Shown: piece by piece, positions 18,804 to 25,278 of the stretch
Position numbering within the stretch: the first letter of the stretch is position 1
How the letters are laid out: each line of letters starts with the position of its first letter
Source of the DNA: Bacteriovoracaceae bacterium
GTDB taxonomy: Bacteria > Bdellovibrionota > Bacteriovoracia > Bacteriovoracales > Bacteriovoracaceae
Direction of reading: 5' to 3'
NCBI GenBank assembly: GCA_018675575.1
Contig: JABGXW010000161.1
Span: 1-53,520, forward strand
Length of the DNA: 53,520 nt
Program-made: the position numbers and the translations under genes
Notes under the pieces: model-generated
The model's input: the letters and a program-made list of their open reading frames with translations, nothing else
Databases searched by the model: none
Told to the model about the DNA's origin: nothing

Positions 18804-19340
18804 TTACATTATGTAAAAGTGAAACCCTATTGCAGGTCCAAATGTTAAGACAGAAGTTGAGTTTTCAAGAAAGGATCTTCTAATAGCAAATTCAGGCGCA
18901 ATGCCCATTTTCCATACCTTGAATTCATATCCAATTGCCCCAAGGACACTGAATCCTGACTGGTCTCCAATGACTTCATCTGTTTGTAATTCAGCATAGA
19001 AAACACCCATTCTATAAAACACCAATGGGATGGCCTTGATTGGAAAATGCTTGCCTTCAATTCCAACTCCAAAGAGTTTAATTTTGTCTCCAAAAGTTGA
19101 TGAGGGGCCATTTTTGTATTTGATGCTTCCAAGAACTGGGGTAATGGCCAACCCAAGGGCAAAGTCAAATGGCCTTTCATACCAAAAGTTGAAGGTATTA
19201 GAGAGCCCTGTGTAATTATATTCTTGCCCATTCGTCTTGATGGTATGGTCATCAAAATGTTCTCTTAATCTCGGTCTAAAAGTCATGCTGAAGGCCCTGA
19301 ATGAGATACATATAAGGGCCAATATCCAGATTAATTTCAC
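18804..19340 (-). CDS. Probable outer-membrane beta-barrel protein
   Basis: A 178-residue protein with a signal peptide (MKLIWILALICISFRAFS). The mature part is made of alternating aromatic/hydrophobic strands with Gly turns (FDFALGLAITPVLGSIKY, KLFGVGIEGKHFP, SVLGAIGYEFKVWKMGIAPEFAIRR) and ends FGPAIGFHFYIM, as expected for a small eight-stranded barrel. The start is GTG with AGGAG 8 bases upstream. It converges on the secreted-protein gene across the terminator at 18776. The function of the barrel is unknown. Confidence 0.72.
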   Translation of the reverse strand: MKLIWILALICISFRAFSMTFRPRLREHFDDHTIKTNGQEYNYTGLSNTFNFWYERPFDFALGLAITPVLGSIKYKNGPSSTFGDKIKLFGVGIEGKHFPIKAIPLVFYRMGVFYAELQTDEVIGDQSGFSVLGAIGYEFKVWKMGIAPEFAIRRSFLENSTSVLTFGPAIGFHFYIM

Positions 19341-19510
19341 TGCTAAATCTCCTAAAAACTGTCTAATTTTTTGACAGTATCTTTATATATGTACCAATTT
19401 ACTTTTTTGTCATTCTAAAAAAGCTAATTATATCAAGTATATTACATTATTTATATCTTGGCTTCTTTCTTGCAAAATAAACTTTAATATATTTTTAAAA
19501 AGGAAAAGAG

Positions 19511-20344
19511 ATGAAATATCAATTAATGATCTTAGCGGGGCTGTTAACAGTTTCAACAAATGGCTTTGCGGCATCTAAAAATAAATGTGATGAGTTTATA
19601 GCGGCTGGTTTACCTCAAGCATCAATAGAACGGTGTTGGGAGCAATATGGTAAGTCTGCTCATTATCTAGAAAGTGTCGCTAACGCTAGACGAGAATATG
19701 AAGAAAGTAATGCCAATGAGATTGCTGAACAAGAACAGATTAAAGCAGAAAAGAAAAGAATTGAAATCTTACAAAGAGCAATAGTTGAAAAAAGATTTAC
19801 ATATTTAGATCTTAAGAATAAAGGTTTTGGATTACCTTTTATAGCAGTTGAAAGAGAGTTTATCTATAAAAGTAATGGTGAGTTTAAAAAAACTGAAGAT
19901 AAAACCCTTACATCAGGAACAAATATTTGCAAATTCCTTGGATTTGACAAAGCACAGACAATTGAAATTAATACCAAAGAAATTGATTCAGACAAAGCGA
20001 AAGGTAGGGCACTATTTGTTAAGAAAAGCTCTCCTCTATTTGGAAGTACATCATATAATGAAAAACCTTATACTGAAACAAATCCAGATATTGTTGTTCT
20101 TTATCTAAGAGCAGTGACTTGTGTAAGAAGTAAAGTCGCAAATAATGAGATTTTGGAAACAATTAAAGAAGCTACAAAATATTTGGAGGCAGATCTGAAT
20201 ACAGGTGCTCCAATTATAAACCAAAATGTTACTATCAATACAACTTCAAGAAACTATCAAGAAGAAGAAGAAGAAGAAGAAGAAGAAGAAGAAGAAGATG
20301 ATGGTTCGAATGATGGTCCATTCACTCATACGAGTGGGCAATAA
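19511..20344 (+). CDS. Secreted protein with a 12-glutamate microsatellite tract
   Basis: A 277-residue protein with a signal peptide (MKYQLMILAGLLTVSTNGFA). The mature N-terminus holds a Cys-x12-Cys pair (KCDEFIAAGLPQASIERCWEQ), then a helical Glu/Lys-rich segment, then a globular region with Cys residues in NICKFLG and AVTCVRS. The C-terminus has twelve consecutive Glu codons, all GAA, at 20261-20296, then DDGSNDGPFTHTSGQ. No family was recognised. The ribosome site AAGGAAAAGAG immediately precedes the ATG. Confidence 0.68.
   Translation: MKYQLMILAGLLTVSTNGFAASKNKCDEFIAAGLPQASIERCWEQYGKSAHYLESVANARREYEESNANEIAEQEQIKAEKKRIEILQRAIVEKRFTYLDLKNKGFGLPFIAVEREFIYKSNGEFKKTEDKTLTSGTNICKFLGFDKAQTIEINTKEIDSDKAKGRALFVKKSSPLFGSTSYNEKPYTETNPDIVVLYLRAVTCVRSKVANNEILETIKEATKYLEADLNTGAPIINQNVTINTTSRNYQEEEEEEEEEEEEDDGSNDGPFTHTSGQ
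20261..20296 (+). repeat. (GAA)12 trinucleotide microsatellite inside a gene
   Basis: Twelve perfect tandem GAA codons encode poly-Glu near the C-terminus of the secreted protein. Copy-number change would alter the acidic tract length without shifting the frame. Confidence 0.95.
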
Positions 20345-20359
20345 AAAATTAATATTTAC

Positions 20360-20438
20360 TCATTTCTTTCCCCCCAAAGAAATGAATAAAATAAAAAAGG
20401 TCAGGTTCCCCCCACCTGGCCTTTTTATTTTATTTTTT
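20360..20438 (+). terminator. Tandem hairpins with C-rich loops; second is a terminator
   Basis: The first hairpin is a perfect 10-bp stem TCATTTCTTT / AAAGAAATGA (20360-20385) with a CCCCCC loop. The second is a 9-bp stem AGGTCAGGT / ACCTGGCCT with one G-T pair (20398-20422) and a TCCCCCC loop, followed by a T-rich run to about 20438. The second is a good Rho-independent terminator for the gene ending at 20344. The first lacks a following T-run. Confidence 0.82.
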
Positions 20439-20640
20439 TGTATAAGAAGATTTAACAATTCACTCTGAAGCTGGACATCATCTACACTCCAAATCAACCT
20501 CAAATGTTTTTTCCAAGTAGTTTATTTTGCGACTCGCTACATATAGCTCGTGAACAAACTAACCATAATTTGACATTAATCTGACAATTAATAACAGACA
20601 TGAGTTTAAGTTAAGAGGCATTATAACTTAAGGAGTAAAG

Positions 20641-20706
20641 GTGTTACGAAAAAATTTAATTATAACTATTTTCTTAATTATTACTGCATTAATTGTAACC
20701 TCCTGA
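20641..20706 (+). CDS. Possible 21-aa hydrophobic peptide
   Basis: A GTG-started frame of 21 codons preceded by a strong AAGGAG ribosome site (spacing about 5). The peptide is MLRKNLIITIFLIITALIVTS, a basic start followed by one hydrophobic span, then TGA. In-frame codons after the TGA read GCNDSMLLFD before a TAA. It could be a tiny membrane peptide, a type I toxin-like peptide, or the broken signal region of a small lipoprotein. A TTGACA hexamer lies at 20570-20575, but no well-spaced -10 was found. Confidence 0.35.
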   Translation: MLRKNLIITIFLIITALIVTS

Positions 20707-20719
20707 GGCTGTAATGATT

Positions 20720-22186
20720 CTATGCTTCTGTTTGATTAAGTGATTCTGTTTTTCTCACAATAGTCCAATTCATACTTGCTAAAAATAACGAAACGAGTGG
20801 TGAAAGAATATTGAAAAAACAATAGGGCGCATAGGAAAGAGTTGAGACCCCAAGAACCCCTGAGTTATAAGCTCCTCCAGTATTCCATGGAATAAGAACA
20901 GATGTCACTGTCCCAGCATCTTCTAATGCTCGAGAAAGGTTTTTAGGATCGAGACCCATTTCATCATAGGCATTTCTGAACATTCTTCCAGGAACAACAA
21001 TGGCAAGATATTGATCACTAGCAGTAAGATTTAATAATAGACATGAAGCTAAAGTTGCTCCAACCAAAGAGCCTGCACCTCTAACAAGTTTAAGTACGGT
21101 ACTTGCTAATTGAGCAAGCATGCCAGTTCCTTCCATGGCACCACCAAAAACCATGGCCATTAAAATGAGCCATACAGTTGAAAGCATACCAGACATTCCA
21201 CCGCGAGATAATAATTTATCTATTAACTTATCTCCAGACTCAATCGAAAATCCTCCATAACAAACTTCAATAATTTTTTTATACGCTGATTCTAGGGTTA
21301 AAGTTCCTCCAGACATAGATGCAAGAAGATCTTGTTGAAATAATAAGGCAAAAATGACTCCCATTAATGTCCCAAGCACAAGAGCCGGAAGAGCAGGAAC
21401 TTTTTTAGCAACCATGCCAATAACTGAGAGAGGAACAAGAAAAAGCCATAATGAGATATTGAAACTTTTATCCATAACTGCCAGAGTAGTTTCTATCGAT
21501 TCTTGTGAGCCAACACTTCCCTTATAGAAAAATCCGAGGATAAAAAACCCTAAGATTGCCATAATTATTGCGGGACCTGAGGTATAAGTCATATGCTTAA
21601 TGTGTGAAAATAAATCCGTTCCTGCCATTGCGGGTGCCAGATTTGTCGTATCAGACAAAGGAGACATTTTATCTCCGAAGTATGCACCAGAAATAATTGC
21701 ACCAGCAACCATGCCTTCAGGTAAACCAAGAGCATTTCCAATTCCAATAAGAGCGATACCGATGGTTCCAGTTGTAGACCAACTAGAACCTGTCGCTAAT
21801 GAAACAATACAACAGGCAATACATGCAAAAGGTAAGAAAAATGCAGGATTAATTACCTTCAGTCCATAATAAATCATAGTGGGAACGACACCACTCAAAA
21901 TCCATGTTCCAATTAAGGCTCCGACAATAAGTAGTATAAGAGAGGCTTGAAGAGCGAGAGAGATAGATTCAACAACTTGTCCTTCTATCTTTTTATAGGG
22001 GATTTTTAAATAAAGTGAGCCTATTGCCATAGTCATCATTCCAACTAATAATAATGCCAGTTGATTTGGTCCACCAGTTGCGTCATCTTTAAATAATAAG
22101 ACATTCAAAACTAATAAAAAAACTAAACTAATTATAGGAATTAGTGAGATTCCGAAACTAGGCGTTTTCTGTTTGCGTTGATTCAT
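20720..22186 (-). CDS. NhaC-type Na+/H+ antiporter
   Basis: A 488-residue inner-membrane carrier with 11-13 hydrophobic segments. Signature segments of the NhaC family are present: SLATGSSWSTTGTIGIALIGIG in the first half, GAYFGDKMSPLSDTTNLAPAMAG in the middle, and LLNLTASDQYLAIVVPGRMF near the end. Members exchange sodium for protons, or malate/lactate and related pairs in the MleN branch, so the exact substrate is open. AAGGA lies 6 bases before the ATG. It stands alone, with no neighbour close enough for an operon. Confidence 0.85.
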   Translation of the reverse strand: MNQRKQKTPSFGISLIPIISLVFLLVLNVLLFKDDATGGPNQLALLLVGMMTMAIGSLYLKIPYKKIEGQVVESISLALQASLILLIVGALIGTWILSGVVPTMIYYGLKVINPAFFLPFACIACCIVSLATGSSWSTTGTIGIALIGIGNALGLPEGMVAGAIISGAYFGDKMSPLSDTTNLAPAMAGTDLFSHIKHMTYTSGPAIIMAILGFFILGFFYKGSVGSQESIETTLAVMDKSFNISLWLFLVPLSVIGMVAKKVPALPALVLGTLMGVIFALLFQQDLLASMSGGTLTLESAYKKIIEVCYGGFSIESGDKLIDKLLSRGGMSGMLSTVWLILMAMVFGGAMEGTGMLAQLASTVLKLVRGAGSLVGATLASCLLLNLTASDQYLAIVVPGRMFRNAYDEMGLDPKNLSRALEDAGTVTSVLIPWNTGGAYNSGVLGVSTLSYAPYCFFNILSPLVSLFLASMNWTIVRKTESLNQTEA

Positions 22187-22303
22187 GAAAGGTCCTTAAT
22201 TATGGTTATTGTATCTAATAACAAATTTATATTGCATCTAATCAATATTTAAATGAATTGTATGATTTTTTATTTAACTAAGATATTATAATGTTGAAAT
22301 TTC

Positions 22304-23656
22304 ATGAAAAAATATAACATAAGAGCCTTTATATACATAGTTTTGATTAATTTACTGTCTGTAGGTGGATTTTCACAAACTGAAATTAAAAATCAAGCGA
22401 TTCTAAAGATTTATATTGTTAAGAGAAAGTCTGACTCGAAGAAGATATTCAACTCCGGAAATGGTTTTCTTATTTCGAAAGAAGGACAGTTCGTTACCTC
22501 ATACGAGTTAATTCGAGATGCCATCAAATATCCTCGCACCTATAAAATTAAAGTCATCAATAATAATGATGACGAATTGATCGACATAAAATTAGCAAGC
22601 TGTGGCAATAAAGAAAACATAGATATATGTTTATTAAAAGCAAATTACACTATCATCAACCCGTTTCAATTTGCTAAAAATAGTCTTAGTGCAAATGAAA
22701 ATATTATGTCTACTACTTTATTAAAAAAGAATTCAATTTCTAGTAATAAAGGAGCATTTCTAAACTATGAAACATATAAAGGTTCTCTACATGTAAAATC
22801 AACAATCCCTTTCACCGCGGAGTTCTTAGGCTCACCAATTATTAACAATAAAAAAGAAGTTGCCGCTATGATTTCACATACATCTGGTACCAAAAAGTTT
22901 GACTCAATTAATAAATATATTGCCGCTTCTGTAATTGAATCTTTTATTGCAGACAAACAAGAGTTTAAAGAGATAGGTTCTCCTAAAAACACTTCGCATA
23001 AAGTAAGTAGAACTAAGAACTTAAAGGGCACAGACATTAATGAATTTATAAAACAGCGTACTAAAGAATTAAAGAGGTTGTTGGCTGAATTTAAAAAAGG
23101 TAATAACTCACAAAAAGGAGTCCCGCAAATAATTGCGAAGAGAAGAAAACTTAAGCAAGCAGAGCAAAATGTTTCTAAAGTCAAAAAGCTAATGAAGAAG
23201 AAAGACGATGTAAAGACAGAGAGAGAAAATGAATTAGAAAAGCTGATTAGATTGCAGGAAGAACTGGCACAAAAGAACTCCGAGAAGGCCACTAGTCATC
23301 AAAAAATGCTGTCTATCAAAAAAGAAATATCTTCTTTAGAGAATAATAACCGCGAGAATACTTTAAAGATTGCTTTAAATAAAAAGAAAATTAAAAATAT
23401 CGAAAAGACATCAGAGGTCAAGATGGTGCTAAAGGCAAACGGTTTGATGATTGATAATATTAATTTAACCGACTCAAGAATAAAGAAACTTAAAAGTGAT
23501 ATTAAACATTTAATAGAAAAAAATAAAAAACCTCAAAAAGGTAAGCCTGCGTTACAAGAAAAAATAAAAGCAACGAATTCAAGAATTCAAAACTATGATG
23601 AACAGATAAAATCTTTGGATGCTAAAGCTTTTGATTATTTTAATGATGCAATTTGA
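22304..23656 (+). CDS. Trypsin-fold pseudoprotease with coiled-coil tail
   Basis: A secreted 450-residue protein: signal peptide about 1-24 (ending GGFSQ), a chymotrypsin-like fold at about 28-215, and a long Lys/Glu coiled coil at about 240-440. The protease landmarks are recognisable but altered. GNGFLISKEG (52-61) matches the usual GSGF strand. The segment normally TNxHVI is TSYELI (65-70), so the catalytic His is lost. Asp107 in NIDICLL is kept. The GNSG-type Ser site reads FLGSP (174-178), with Leu where the nucleophile belongs. It is therefore probably a binding protein, not an enzyme. Its 3' end overlaps the TIR gene (convergent) by 22 bases. Confidence 0.68.
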   Translation: MKKYNIRAFIYIVLINLLSVGGFSQTEIKNQAILKIYIVKRKSDSKKIFNSGNGFLISKEGQFVTSYELIRDAIKYPRTYKIKVINNNDDELIDIKLASCGNKENIDICLLKANYTIINPFQFAKNSLSANENIMSTTLLKKNSISSNKGAFLNYETYKGSLHVKSTIPFTAEFLGSPIINNKKEVAAMISHTSGTKKFDSINKYIAASVIESFIADKQEFKEIGSPKNTSHKVSRTKNLKGTDINEFIKQRTKELKRLLAEFKKGNNSQKGVPQIIAKRRKLKQAEQNVSKVKKLMKKKDDVKTERENELEKLIRLQEELAQKNSEKATSHQKMLSIKKEISSLENNNRENTLKIALNKKKIKNIEKTSEVKMVLKANGLMIDNINLTDSRIKKLKSDIKHLIEKNKKPQKGKPALQEKIKATNSRIQNYDEQIKSLDAKAFDYFNDAI

Positions 23657-25278
23657 TTTGCAATCTCAGCAATTATTTCAGAAAGAATGATTTTAATCAT
23701 TTTATAATCTTTATTTTCTAATGTTTCCTTTATATTCTCACCGCCAGAGTAATTAAATTCCATAACAGTTGTTTTTTTTGAGACTTGATTAGTTTCTTTT
23801 ATGCTCAGAGGATATTTTAATAGAGATAATCTCGACGAGTGCTTTTTAATTGTATTAAGAATTATCATTTTATTTTTATTTACTTGATATTGAATCTGTA
23901 AATATTTTTTTTTCTTTTTAAGTATTCTGACTCTAACGAGTAGGGACACATCAGCAGCATAATAATCACGAGAAAAATCGTCTTGATCGGGATATTCTTT
24001 TGTGCTTAATGCTTGCACAGTATGATCTCTTAAAAGTCTTTTTAATATTTCATTGTGAAGATTCCATGAGCCTTCAACCTCAGTAATTTCTCCAATTGAA
24101 CTTGGATCTAGAAAAACGAGTGGGTATTGTTTTTTTAAATCTAGATCATTATTTTGAAACTGTTTTAGTATTTCAAACCTAGGTCTATGCTCATGCATAT
24201 CCAATGAGGCAAGATTATTTAGTTCTATTCTGTTATGAGTGTTTTCAACTAGAAGTCCGCCAACTCTTTTAAAAAGGTTTCCATCTTTGTAATTAATTAA
24301 TGCTCTATATTCAGAGATATTTTTTTTATCTATGAATGATAGATCGTCTAAATTTAATAAATTCGTAGAAAGGTACTTATAATCTATATTTTTTTTTATC
24401 TCTTCAATCTTTTGGATCTTTGTCGTTTTAAGTTTTCTCTTAAATTCATTATTTCTCTTAACCATCATTTTAAATGTGTAAACAGTAAACACTCCAAATA
24501 ATATTAAAAGGAATGGTACTATTAGTTTATTTCTTAATTTTGTAGTCTTCTGTCTGGAGATCTCAGAAGCAGACTTTAATTCAACGTATTTTCTCTTCTT
24601 CTTCTTCTTCTTTATATTTTTATTTACAATCTCTTTATTTTGTTCTTTAAGAAAGCTTTCAACCTTGTAATTTCCTAGGGTTGGTTCAATAAGAGGGTTG
24701 ATCATTGATGATTTTGTTTTTTCTACATTGGTATGTTTTTTATGGAATTTTTTTCTTTCTTCTTCATCAGCGGCAATAGAGTTATCAACTTTTTTTAACA
24801 TTTCTTGCATACCATCAGAGATTTCTTCTCGTTTTTTCTGAAGTCTACTTGGTGTTACAATTTTAGGAGTATTTCCAGCCAATATTCTTCTGCATGTGCT
24901 CAATAATTGCGGAAAATAATCTCCAGTCTCTTTACTAAATGCGTCCATCCAATGTGTGTTACATAAGTAATACTCCATTGCTTCTGTGGGAGGATGATCT
25001 TCGATACGAAATGGTATTATTGGTAATTTTGCGTTCACTGCTCTATCAACTTCCTTAAGACATTGCTCCGATATATTTGAATATGGAGAAAATAGAAGGA
25101 AGAAGGCCTTACTAGACTTAATAGCATCTAAAATAGATGAGGCGTAATGTTTACCTGGGATGATGTTTCTTGGGGCCATCCAACATTGGATTCCATTTTT
25201 TTCAAGATATTCTAAAATTTGTTTGGCAACGACAACATCTTTTGAGGAATAGCTGATAAAGACAATATGCTCAGACAT
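23635..25278 (-). CDS. TIR-domain protein with one membrane span and periplasmic tail
   Basis: A 547-residue protein. Residues 1-133 are a TIR domain: VFISYSSKD (6-14), CWMAPRNIIPG (32-42), FFLLFSPYSN (59-68) and LKEVDRAV (74-81), whose Glu76 is at the position of the catalytic Glu of NAD-cleaving TIRs. A charged linker with a KKKKKKRK run (223-230) leads to a membrane span at about 251-269. Residues 270-547 would lie outside the inner membrane. Their order of helices and strands (HNEILKRLLRD, then ADVSLLVRVRIL) resembles TolB-N/CsgG-like domains, a weak inference. The start ATG directly follows the stop of the cyclase gene, so the two are coupled. AGGAG lies 10 bases upstream. Confidence 0.82.
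   Translation of the reverse strand: MSEHIVFISYSSKDVVVAKQILEYLEKNGIQCWMAPRNIIPGKHYASSILDAIKSSKAFFLLFSPYSNISEQCLKEVDRAVNAKLPIIPFRIEDHPPTEAMEYYLCNTHWMDAFSKETGDYFPQLLSTCRRILAGNTPKIVTPSRLQKKREEISDGMQEMLKKVDNSIAADEEERKKFHKKHTNVEKTKSSMINPLIEPTLGNYKVESFLKEQNKEIVNKNIKKKKKKRKYVELKSASEISRQKTTKLRNKLIVPFLLILFGVFTVYTFKMMVKRNNEFKRKLKTTKIQKIEEIKKNIDYKYLSTNLLNLDDLSFIDKKNISEYRALINYKDGNLFKRVGGLLVENTHNRIELNNLASLDMHEHRPRFEILKQFQNNDLDLKKQYPLVFLDPSSIGEITEVEGSWNLHNEILKRLLRDHTVQALSTKEYPDQDDFSRDYYAADVSLLVRVRILKKKKKYLQIQYQVNKNKMIILNTIKKHSSRLSLLKYPLSIKETNQVSKKTTVMEFNYSGGENIKETLENKDYKMIKIILSEIIAEIANQIASLK

Noticed and set aside
20226..20468. Open frame of mostly Lys residues over the GAA tract
   Set aside because: It is the alternative frame of the (GAA)12 repeat and the terminator hairpins, not a protein.
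20680..20705. Strong AGGAGG ribosome-like site on the minus strand
   Set aside because: The ATG it would serve is followed one codon later by a stop, so no gene results.
24593..24612. Short AAG repeat in the TIR gene
   Set aside because: Only about five units; it encodes the basic linker KKKKKK and does not stand out enough from normal Lys-rich linkers for a separate variation claim.
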